A stretch of DNA of 64,000 nucleotides. Origin: Pisaster brevispinus (taxonomy: Eukaryota; Echinodermata; Asteroidea; Forcipulatida; Asteriidae). This document shows positions 44,331 through 54,179 of the stretch, in pieces. Every line of letters starts with the position of its first letter. Position 1 is the first letter of the stretch. The stretch is taken from positions 6,609,827-6,673,826 of the forward strand of contig JAMKCF010000013.1 of assembly GCA_023634235.1 (NCBI GenBank). The letters are read 5' to 3'. The notes under the pieces were generated by a model. That model made no database searches, was not told the DNA's origin, and saw only the letters and a list, made by a program, of their open reading frames with translations. The translations under genes were made by a program, and so were the position numbers.

Positions 44331-44880
44331 GATTGGAACTCTCAGCAAAGATGGTCGGATTCTAACACAGACCTTTGCCGTACTGTCATTTAAAATCTGC
44401 TGGTTATGCGCCAACAAGGACATCATTATTATTTAGAATTACAAACTAGACACTCAGATAAAATAAAAACGCGCAACAACGACATGAAAAATAAAAATGA
44501 ATAAATAAATAAAAACCTGTAAAGATATAAAGTTATACAGGGTCTGTTTCGGGATTGAAAGTTTCAATCGTGAACAATTCGTGGCATTGATAGCTTTATC
44601 TAATTGCTTTATATCACTATTGCCGAAGAACAATACACAACAATTCTGAAAGCATTTTCCAATCGAATAATATAATGATTACAATATTAGTCATTTTGTA
44701 GGCCCTTTTAATCATTGTAGCAAAGCACCTAACGCTATTACTATCCCCTGTTCGTTGAGTCTATAGGCAATCCTGAAACCATCTCAACTCATTTGGAGTA
44801 TGCAGCACCGGCAGCCACAAGAGTGCACAGGTTGCTAATCAGTCACATCAACAATCTCTACCCTCGCAGGCAACCATTTT
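44331..44880. other. Non-coding, partly duplicated at 46.3 kb
   Basis: 44,320-44,545 matches 46,285-46,490 (AAAACGCGCAACAACGACAT). 44,545-44,880 is without recognised content. Confidence 0.5.
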
Positions 44881-44889
44881 ACTCGTAGT

Positions 44890-44990
44890 TGAGCGTCTTG
44901 CTGAAGGACACAATGACATGACCGGGGTTCGAACCCGCACTCTGATTATTACTTAACCACTAGAACGTTAGTTCCACACTTCAATGTACA
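44890..44990 (-). mobile_element. tRNA-derived SINE fragment
   Basis: The minus strand carries A-box-like TAGTGGTTAAGT and B box GGGTTCGAACCCCGG, followed by ATTGTGTCCTTCAGCAAGAC. Closely related to 43,840-43,945. Confidence 0.7.
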
Positions 44991-45004
44991 TACAATTCGT
45001 CGAT

Positions 45005-45625
45005 GATTACACCGCTAAAAATGAAGGTCGAAGATGGACAATTTAGCCACATTGCCATGCTTTAATTGGCTGATATTTCTGAAACAAAGGGCATACACTT
45101 ACTTAATATCAAACCATCAAATTTTATCGGCAAACGTTTTTAGTTTCTTTGCATTTTTTTTATTGGAGTCAATCTTGGGTCTGTCTCTGTGATGGACTGA
45201 CTGTGTTTTCCCTGCATGAGTTGTGTTTTGAACCGGGACAACGGTAGCACAATGCAACGCAACCGCTGATGGACAATAATAACGTCAATAATTACACCTC
45301 TAGAAATAAAGGTCGAAGATGGAACATTTAGCCACTTTGCCTGCTTAAATTGGCTGCTATTTTCTGAAACAAAGGGCAAGAACTTACTTATAATTATGAA
45401 GCCATCAATTTTGTTCAGCAAACGTTTTTTGTTTGTTTGTTCGTTTGTTGGGGTGTTGGGGTGTTTGTTTGTTTGTTTTTTTAGATTGGAGTCAGTCTTC
45501 GGTCTGTCTCTACGATGGACTGACTGTGTTTTCCCTGCATGAGTTGTGTTTTGAACCGGAACAACGGTAGCACGATGCAACGCAACCGCTAACGTTTGCG
45601 CTTCTGATTGAATTGTCAGTTTGAT
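45005..45625. repeat. Repeat 'W', two tandem copies of about 320 bp
   Basis: The GCAACGCAACCGCT landmark falls at about 45,257 and 45,578. A 162-codon minus-strand ORF spans the two copies with the same peptide phrase (RFKTQLMQGKHSQSI / VQNTTHAGKTQSV) in different frames, so I regard it as chance. Confidence 0.75.
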
Positions 45626-46678
45626 CAAATCTTTTTTAAAGATTAAACTTGTTTTTCTTTAATGGTAGAAATGATACCTCTTCATGAAAATTCCATTTAA
45701 GACTTCGTCTGCAGAGACCTTCCACATGGTTATTAAAAAGTTAATTTAAAGTTATGGTTATAGATTGGTTTTTGCCGACGAAATGCCAATTTATAGCCAA
45801 AAATCATCAGAGAGATACAATAAAAGTAATCTGTGAATTGTTCAGCTGAACCACAGTGTCTATTTGCTGAGAAATCAGCAAAAAAATTTTCACGATATTT
45901 TCACACGAATATCCGATCCATCCACGTTTAGCGAGGTTACAGCGGGTACCAACCGCATCTCTGGCCCTAGCATTCGGAACGAACGCCAACCCTCAGAATA
46001 CCGAGACAACAATCATGCGTGAATCGTTCTCATCGGGCTCAAATGTTTTTTGGGTGAAAACTTTCCCAAACCATATTTCTTCGAAGGGAAACCTTTCTCA
46101 AAACTGTTAAAACTTTCATCAGCTGCAGTGATTCTCGCCATGTAAGTTTTTATGGTCATTTATTTTTGGAGCATTTACCAATCTATGACCCTACATTAAG
46201 AGAAATATTGTAGCGCAATTGGTAAGCATCCGGGAGACCGGTTATTGATTTTACTTATTTTCTTTAGCTGGTTTTAAGTGAATTTACTATGTTTGATTCG
46301 AACTCTCAGCAGTAGATGGTCGGATTCTAACACAGAGCCTCACCGCCCTACCATTTAAAAAATCTGCTGGTACTGCGCGCCATCAATATGACATCATTTA
46401 TTTGGAATTACAAATTAGACAGATAAAATAAAAACGCGCAACAACGACATAAAAAACAAAAATGAATATATAAAGTTATGCAGTGTCTGTTTCGGGTTGG
46501 AAGTGTCAGAAGGAAGAAGGGTGAGGAGGGCAAGCGACGTTTCGACCCCACTCAACATCTTTTGCATGGGCAACATTTTATCATAAGACAAAACAAATGA
46601 TTACCTCTGAGCGTCCCTCCAGTTACCCCCCTCACTCCACATTAAATTTGCAGCATTGTATACGCAAGAATCGCTCCC
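45626..46678. other. Non-coding stretch
   Basis: Contains a partial repeat W (46,285-46,490). 46,525-46,560 carries GACGTTTCGACCCCACTCAACATC, a phrase common in dispersed repeats. No gene is seen. Confidence 0.4.
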
Positions 46679-46718
46679 ATCTAGCAGGTGCCGCGCGAAG
46701 CGCGGCATCCCGCTAGAT
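46679..46718. repeat. Nested perfect hairpin at a duplication junction
   Basis: Outer stem ATCTAGC / GCTAGAT (46,679-46,685 and 46,712-46,718) encloses the inner stem GCCGCGC-GAA-GCGCGGC (46,690-46,706). Block U resumes two bases after it (TAAAGAATTTCGGC), so the hairpin marks the breakpoint. Confidence 0.85.
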
Positions 46719-47122
46719 CCTAAAGAATTTCGGCTTGCATAATGGCACCACCATAGACATAAAAATACCTATTATATTATGTTTGTGTGCATCACGAGCT
46801 CAAACAGCGCCCTCATTGAGGTAAAAGAAAGAACTCTAGCCTACTGTTGGCTCGGCCACCGGTCTTGAAGGCGACGGGGACGAGCGAAAACTAATTGGAT
46901 TCACGTCCATGGTTGGCATTTCAAGGATTGATCAGTGCGTGATTGATTTTAAATGTGAGAGCGTTCCCCCGCTTTTGGCAGTATTGTTTCATGGTTTCTA
47001 CCAAAGGTTCATAGCAATGCAATTCGTAATCAACGATAACGTACAGGAAAATGTGTGACGTACCTAACATGGGCGTACACTACGAACGCGCCAGTAGGTA
47101 AACGCTACGAGTGCGTCATGAG
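46719..47122. repeat. Block 'U' (copy 3), left part
   Basis: Matches 28,400-28,761, with an insertion of about 50 bases near 46,745-46,790 (CACCATAGACATAAAAATACC). It is interrupted at 47,122 by a DNA transposon and resumes at 49,326. Confidence 0.75.
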
Positions 47123-49325
47123 CATTGATCTCCATTAATATTGACTGGATAGGACACGTCGAACGCGTTTGTACACGTTCAATGATCAACGGCGCGGCAC
47201 GCACAGTGTACTCGCTCTAGAGGGTTTTCAAGTGAAGACACGCATGCGCAATTGTATCTATAGGAAACCTTTTAACATGAAAAGAAAAATGACAGTGGTA
47301 AATCGTCCAACGTATCCAATGTATCACAGGTATTTCAGATAAATAAAAACCTTGTTATCCAACAACAATGATACACAATTTATTGCATTGGGTAATACAA
47401 CAATGATCACTAAACAGAAAGCGGCTCGGAAGCCGAACTGTTCTGAGAAGTTGCTTCTCATAAATGATTGGCAAATGTCCTAGGCCTATATCGTCCAAAT
47501 TTTTCTTCCAAGAAAGGCCCTTACACCGCAGTCAAGCGTCAGGGTGAAGTCCAAAAAGTGGAAGAAATAAGCAGCAAAATGAAACAAGTAAGCCCCAAAG
47601 CATCGAAAGGAATCGGTTCGGAAAACTGGTATGAAATAGTGAATATTATTTGTAATTGAAAACATTTGATTACAGCATTATTTAATAACTTATGTCAATC
47701 ATAAATAATTTGTTTTATGCATTATTGAACAGAGAACAGCTAACCGATATTAGTAACATAGGCCTACATTTTGTTGAATTGAAGAGATGTTCAACAACTT
47801 CAACAACAATCAACAACAACAATTGACATTTGTAAAATTGTGTTCAAATTATTAAAATTTTTATTAATCAAGATTTTGATAGAAACACTTTGTAACTAGC
47901 AATATTATGAATCGGGGTTCCATTGCGGAAAGACCGGAGGAGTAGAATAGGTTTTTTTTATTGCTCATCAAAACTTCTGAAAACGGCGGGGTTAGCCCCC
48001 CTAATGACGGAGGTTGAAACATTAGTTCTATTTACTTTCCCAACCCCGGTGCACATGCGCAGCTAGCTGTCTGTTACTAGGATAGTCAATTGTAACACAA
48101 TTTAATTGTATGACAATTTAATTGTATCAAAATGTAATTGCATCAAAATTTCTCAAATAATTTCATAAACTTGTTGTTCGGAAGCTAGGCTAGGTAGTAG
48201 AAAAACATAGTGTAGTTTGCATTCAGTTTTGCAGGGCGTCATTGGTAATTTGGGAACGTGACCGGCGTGTGACAAACGGAAATTCAGAAATGGTGGATTA
48301 CAACTCGAACTCACTGCATGGAAATAATTCTTAATGTGTGAACAACATGATTCCTGACATGGTTGCCATTATGGAGTGCATGCTAGTGAGCCATTTTCGA
48401 AGAAACCAGTGTCCAAACACTGCACAGTCATGACAGTGTACATATGTACAGCTACACATATCAGGTAACCGTCTTAGTTGCCCCTGCCGCTGCGCTGGCT
48501 CTCAAACATGTTGTAATTAGCTGTCTCTGAGCATCATTGAGTTGTGCGTAAATGCGCATTTATTTAATGATTTGTGTGACAATACACATCAATGATTATC
48601 CAAAACAACGTGTACATTTAGTTACAGAGTGGTAATTTTTCCTGTTTACATTATTGTTCTTCCAGTTCTGCTGGCGCTAAGATTTGGGTGGTGCTGTCGA
48701 TAGAATTTTCGCAGCGAAATCTGCGATGTTAAATCCCCTCATTTTAGTATTCTGCGTCTTGCGACTGCTGGCCACTTCACAAAATCAAAAGGTTTTCTTG
48801 AAAAACCCAATGAAACGATACCATTGTCACTAAGTTGAGTTGGTTATTACTATCCCCCGTTTATTTATAATATTATGAATAATATTACTTTAAAAAAGAA
48901 GTTTCGTGAGGAGGCCTCAGAAAAACTTGTCAGTGTCATACATGGATGCATATAAGCACAAAATTAGCAACGCTCATTATTCTTTGCAGACTATAAGCAC
49001 TTACTTGTTAAAGGAGACTCCAATTTTCTGAACATTTGTAGTTCTTGCGTTCTGGCAACCTACAGCTGCGCATCACTTCACTCCATTGTGTTTTATTCTT
49101 TAGGTTTAAATTAATTTTTCGTCACATTTGTTTAAAAAAATGAGAAGAAACGAGTAAATTTGGGTGCAAGAAACTTTGCTCCAGCAACAAACTTCATATG
49201 TTTGCGTTGCTGACAGAATGGTGCGACGACTCTGCGTTTGCATTTTTTAAACCCCTACAAAAACGCGCGCGTTGATGCATATGGGGTAACGCGTCCTATC
49301 AAGTCAATATTAATGGAGATCAATG
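47123..49325. mobile_element. 2.2-kb DNA transposon with 33-bp TIRs and 8-bp target duplication
   Basis: The left end CATTGATCTCCATTAATATT (47,123-47,142) is mirrored at 49,293-49,325; the arms pair for about 33 bases with one mismatch and then diverge. The element is flanked by GTCATGAG on both sides (47,115-47,122 and 49,326-49,333). Paralogous block-U copies have one uninterrupted GTCATGAG (28,754-28,761; 23,677-23,684), so the insertion is directly visible. An 8-bp duplication fits hAT or P-like superfamilies, but the CATTG end is not a typical hAT terminus. The inside is non-coding apart from a 63-codon ORF at 47,468-47,659 with no recognisable transposase motif. It is therefore probably non-autonomous. 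Confidence 0.93.
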
Positions 49326-49559
49326 GTCATGAGGGTTTCAACAAAATCCTGTCCCTGGTAATACGTCACGACCACTGTATGAATTATTCATGAGTTCTCT
49401 AGAACTTCTAGCAAAAGCCAGGATTTCTTGGCCGTGGAATGCTAATCAAAATAAATCAGTGGCGCGACGGGGGGGGGGGGGGGATACGTGCCTACATGGT
49501 TCCAGTGCCCTACTCGGGTGCCCGCCCCGAACTCTGTACTTTTGCTAGTAAAAGTTACC
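49326..49559. repeat. Block 'U' (copy 3), right part, with poly-G run
   Basis: Continues the match to 28,754-29,040. The G-run is at 49,470-49,483. Confidence 0.75.
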
Positions 49560-51000
49560 AAGAGTGAAAGTTTACACAGATAAGCTAAAATGTAATAGCT
49601 TGATAATTTCAATGTGTTTAAAACCGCTTTTTAGTTTTTTTTTACACCCGGTTGAAATGTATCTGTTTTATACTCACGTCAGATTATCTCATAAAGGAGT
49701 AATAAATGGCAAGACAAGAGCCCTAAAGGGACTTACTCAAGAGAAATGCAAACGAAACTTCAATTTTAATTGGCTATGGATGTGTGTTGCTTACAACAAG
49801 TATCGGTATTTAAAACAACATGTTTAAAGAGGTGGTAGGATATTAAAGATACACACTGCCGGTGTCAATGGGGATTTTGCCCCACGTTGTGTGTCCCTCC
49901 GCACGGGAAACTAACATGGGCTGAAGAAAGTTGAGTCAAAAGAGGGCGCTATCAGACGAAATTGCTACACAATTCACTATTGGGGGACAAAATCATCCCT
50001 GCCACACCAGATTCCATGTCAGTTTGACGATCTAAGGAATTTTAATGTTAAATTGCTACCCTCGACACAAATCACCATTGCTGTACTTGATCATGGCAGC
50101 AAAAAAACAAGTTTTCTTTTTTTTTACGTGCACGAAAACCCTAGCTAAGATTAAGCCATTAACTTTTGGTATTTGAACTAAAACCAGCTCATCGGGTGCT
50201 AATTTTACATGTTGGTTGAAGGGTTAATTTCAAAATTGAAAACTAGAAGACAAACCTGAGTTAACACATTTAAAATGTAAATCTTGATTTCGCTGAGTTA
50301 CTCTGAAATTAGAACTCCTCTAATTAGAAAACAAGTGCAAAACCGCTTTATTTTCAAATTTAAAAAAGGTGTATTTTCCCAATTTGAATATTAACCTCAG
50401 TGTGTTTTTTAAATGTTAGTTGTTTGTTTGTATTTATTTATTTACTTGTTAACTTTATTTAGAAAATCGCACATTATACACGTATGAGCAAATTTGGCTA
50501 CTAATCTTTGGTCAATTTGCAATTTAAATTACGCATGCGTAGACTGTGTTTCACTCGAACGCATCTAGTTGATTGAATAGTCCAAGTTTGGCAACAAGGT
50601 GACGAAACGATTCTTAAAAAAAAAAGCATTTTCGCATCATAGTAAATTTGTTAAAATCCTGTACATAAAAAAAATTACTTGCCAAGGCAATAGTAATAAT
50701 TTTCTTATTGATTGGCATTCTCATTTTATAGGCAAAAACCTACTATATCGTAAAACCACAAGTCTGGGTTAGGAGATTTTGTTGAAATATACTGTGCGTG
50801 TGATCACAAAAAAATCCAAAACTGTCTTTGTCACGTCACTTGACCGCGATCTTGAAAACATGACGTAACTCCGTCAGTTGACTATCGGACCAGGCTGATC
50901 CATTTTGACTAGCTAGTTAACCAATGAGCGTTCGAGTGACATCTAGATCGACTATGGTAAAGTCTAGTCGACTCGCTCAAGTCACACACCTAAACTTGGT
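49560..51000. repeat. Long upstream flank of a FReD cassette (copy 3)
   Basis: Third copy of 17,101-18,580. It is slightly more diverged than the first two copies are from each other. Non-coding. Confidence 0.8.
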
Positions 51001-51030
51001 CTAAAATCAATGCACCGTATTGCAAAATTA

Positions 51031-51214
51031 TGACGTAAGTCAAAGCTCGATTTGTGATTGGTCGAAACGTGCTCAAGGGCGTACACAGTCGTGAGTCGTG
51101 TTCCTGTTGAATCGCGCATCGGCGGCACTCTTGCAGCGACAACGGATAACAGTCACACTGGTTTATGACGAGAGCCTCGAGAACAACACATACTAGATTC
51201 CTTATCTCCAAAGG
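51031..51214 (+). promoter_or_regulatory. FReD-4 promoter block
   Basis: TGACGTAA (51,031-51,038) and ATTGG (51,057-51,061) are followed by GGGCGTACACAGTCGTGAG and the GGCGGCACTC block, then ACATACTAGATTCC before the ATG. Confidence 0.55.
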
Positions 51215-52237
51215 ATGGAGAAAATAACCAACGTTTTCACCCACCTTGAAAGATTGAAATTTAACATCTGTTTTACTTTACTTCTTGGACTGGTTTCACT
51301 GAATTGCTCCCAAGCGAATCTCGACCGTACTTTTTTCGCAGCTAACCATCGCTCTCTTGAGAATGTCAATTTCTTAGTGAAGAAGTTCAGTTCAACTGTG
51401 CTCTGTGTGAGTTACTGTCACTCTGAACATGAATGCAAATCAGTGAACTACCGTCTGAAAGATCAACGATGTGAGCTGAATAATGCCACCAAAGACCAAT
51501 ATCCTGATAACTTTGTCGACGAGTATGGCAAGGTATACTATGACGATGATGTCAACACCCCTCACTTCTCCATAATCGTAAGAAGTACTTGTAACAAGCT
51601 CCTTGATGCAGGTTTTGAGAGCGGTATCTACACTATATTTCCCAGTGGGTTCCCAGAGGGTCTCAGAGTCTACTGTGACATGACAACCACTGGAGGAGGA
51701 TGGATCGTCATTCAAAGGCGCCTAGATGGGAGCGTTGACTTCTACCGGGACTGGGCGGACTACCGGGCAGGTTTTGGCGACTTGGCAGGTGAGTTTTGGC
51801 TTGGAAACGATAACTTACGAGCCTTGACCGAGTCGGAAGGGACATGGCAGTTCCGCGCTGAATTAGAAGACTGGGACGGCGAAAAAGTTTGGTCAGAGTA
51901 CGGTGTTTTTCGAGTGTACGGAGAGAACTTTATGCTCGATCGCGATGAACAAACCGGTGTGTCAGCGTACACCAACAAAGCTCTACTTATATTTAATAAA
52001 GGGTACAAAGATAGGTCATTCAGCACAAAGGACAGGGACAATGACATTAAACCTGATGGACACTGTGCCCAAGAACGCAAAGGAGGCTGGTGGTACGGCA
52101 AGTGCGGTTATGCCAACTTAAACGGTGTGTATTATAACAGAACAGTGGTAGCTATTGATGGGATAGTACTGTACAATTGGAAGAATGGTTATGACACAGT
52201 GAAATCATGTAGCATGAAAATTCGCCTTGTAGTGTAA
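51215..52237 (+). CDS. FReD-4: secreted PAN/apple plus fibrinogen C-terminal domain protein
   Basis: An uninterrupted ORF of 340 residues. Signal peptide about 16-34, with C31 replacing G near the cleavage site. PAN-like cysteines C64, C68, C74, C86. The hinge between PAN and fibrinogen domains is changed: HSSLFGC of the other copies is HFSIIVRSTC here, three residues longer (codons 117-126). The fibrinogen domain otherwise has GGGWIVIQRR, STKDRDND, the CAQ/GKC pair and SCSMKIR. Its C-terminal 100 residues are of the FReD-3 type (LDRDEQTGV, NKGYKDR, PDGHC). It lies in the third long-flank cassette, downstream of the transposon-disrupted block U. The same probable role as a secreted lectin-like recognition protein is inferred. 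Confidence 0.9.
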   Translation: MEKITNVFTHLERLKFNICFTLLLGLVSLNCSQANLDRTFFAANHRSLENVNFLVKKFSSTVLCVSYCHSEHECKSVNYRLKDQRCELNNATKDQYPDNFVDEYGKVYYDDDVNTPHFSIIVRSTCNKLLDAGFESGIYTIFPSGFPEGLRVYCDMTTTGGGWIVIQRRLDGSVDFYRDWADYRAGFGDLAGEFWLGNDNLRALTESEGTWQFRAELEDWDGEKVWSEYGVFRVYGENFMLDRDEQTGVSAYTNKALLIFNKGYKDRSFSTKDRDNDIKPDGHCAQERKGGWWYGKCGYANLNGVYYNRTVVAIDGIVLYNWKNGYDTVKSCSMKIRLVV

Positions 52238-52433
52238 AATAATTGACAATTGTTTTATTGCGAATAACCGAGGGCGCAATATTATTTGCTGAAAAGCAAA
52301 TGCAGGCGTTATTGGTGGATTTGTATAGCTCTTGACTATCATAAAGATGTACTTATTTACTGCGCGTGGTTTGTCAAAACAGATGAGAGATAACAAATTA
52401 TTGCAAGCGAGCGATTTAACAGGAGCTCGAGTC
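52238..52433. repeat. 3' flank of FReD-4
   Basis: Same sequence as 52,553-52,750 and 40,674-40,870. It ends abruptly at CTCGAGTC where the detached 3' fragment begins. Confidence 0.7.
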
Positions 52434-52552
52434 TAAACGGTGTGTATTATAACGGATCAATGGTAGCTATTGATGGGATAGTATTGTACAATTGGAAGAA
52501 TGGTTATAACACAGTGAAATCATGTAGCATGAAAATTCGCCTTGTAGTGTAA
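52434..52552 (+). pseudogene. Detached 3' end of a fifth FReD copy
   Basis: 39 codons including stop, from LNGVYYNGSM to SCSMKIRLVV, begin mid-codon-run at 52,434 with no start. It is offset from the end of FReD-4 by 315 bases. It is not an exact copy: NGSM and NGYNTVK resemble FReD-3, and the downstream flank (CATGTTTTGAAACAACCGCTG) also matches FReD-3 rather than FReD-4. This looks like a scar of unequal exchange between cassettes. It cannot be expressed alone. Confidence 0.85.
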
Positions 52553-54179
52553 AATAATTGACAATTGTTTTATTGCGAATAACCGAGGGCGCAATATTAT
52601 TTGCTGAAAAGCAAATGCAGGCGTTATTGGTGGATTTGTATAGCTCTTGACTATCATAAAGATGTACATAATTTACTGCGCGTGTTGTCAAAACAGATGC
52701 TAGATAACAAATTATTGCAAGCGAGCGATTTGGCAGGAGCTTGAGTCTGCATGTTTTGAAACAACCGCTGGTGTTAGGTTAGTAATCATCGTTAGAGTAA
52801 AGGGAACAGAGAATGTGAATCCTTCGACCCTAGTTTGTCAGCATTTTATTGCCTGACAGTATTATAATGTAATTAATCGAAGCTATTTGACCGGCTCATT
52901 ATTTTACACTAGGGCCTTTGAGTTTATTTCAGAGATAACTGGGTTATTGCATTTATTAGGGGCTTCTTACAGATGCTTTGTGTACAGTGGGTGTGGCCTT
53001 TAGTGGAATGACGTCACACAATACCAACATTGTGCAGAACACTGCTGATTGTCATTTTAAATGCACCTAACTACACGCGCTGTACATCACTACAAAGTTA
53101 TGTTAAAGTGAGTTGAGTGTTACAGTTCATATTATGTTAAAAATACAAATCAAACCTTTATGAAATACAAATAATTTGTTACAAGTTAGATTGAAATTGA
53201 GAAACCCCATTTGCCAATACAGGTACTAATTTGTGCAAACATTAAATAGGATTAATGATAACATGAACGACAATTGGGCAAAATTCTTAATTGATATCAA
53301 GTAACCTGGAACGGATGCAAAGTGTTATTCTGTTTTTTAAAATATTACTTTCAGAATTATGTTTGTTGAATGAATGATTATAATTCATGGCTCAATTTAA
53401 CTTTCCCAGCAATAACAACATCGCTCTCACTCTCATGAGACTTGCAAAGTTAATCCATGTTTTGTCTTACTTCTAAGGCAACAGGCCAACTGAAGTTTCA
53501 ATTTAATTAAATTATGTAGAATGGTAGACACGTTAAATATTTGCCTTATTTTGTTTACTGTAACGATGAAGGGGCAGTGTGGTATACAAACTAGAGTAAC
53601 ACTTTTACGGGGCAAAAGGGGGTGCACTATTTTTCCTAGGGGGCACTTCTGGCCAACTGTAGTTTCCGTTAGCGTTTCTCTTAAACATGCCTCTTTTAAG
53701 TGCTCTTGTTGTGACATTAACTTAAAAACAAAATCTGTCGAGAGTGTAAAAAACAAAATGACTGCGTTGAAATGAAAAAATATTTGTACAAAATATTGAA
53801 ATTACCATTGTCATTAAAGCTTCTAAATTATAATAATTCTCACAGTCTGGTAATTTCATCTCAAAATTCCAAATTTGAAGTGGGGGTAGTGGGCACGTGC
53901 CCCCGCCCCCAATGAGGGTCTTACTTCTCTGGAGGATTGGTACCGGTGTTAATTTGTTATATCATGTCAGCAATCGGAACGAATCTATTTTTGCAAAGCG
54001 GTAATTACCAATCCCGTGTTTTGTCTTCAAAGCACAGGCGTCACATTGGTAATTATTAAAAGACCAGTATCCACACTTGATGTGACCCAACATATACATG
54101 AAATAACAAACCTGTGAAAGTTTAAGCTCAATCAGTCATCGGAGTTACAAGAAAATAAGTGGGAAAAACTGTGGTCATT
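52553..54179. repeat. Downstream flanks (FReD-3-like, then FReD-1/2-like)
   Basis: 52,553-52,915 matches the FReD-3 flank. 53,150-54,179 matches the FReD-1/2 flanks at 22,320-23,330. 52,920-53,150 is unique non-coding sequence. Confidence 0.65.

Noticed and set aside
45140..45628. 162-codon minus-strand ORF
   Set aside because: It spans two direct copies of repeat W read in different frames. Copies elsewhere do not preserve it.
46520..46565. Hammerhead ribozyme of a Penelope-like element (GGTCGAAACGTCG on the minus strand)
   Set aside because: The GAAAC-like core is there but the CTGATGA core and pairing stems are not convincing. A covariance-model search would be needed.
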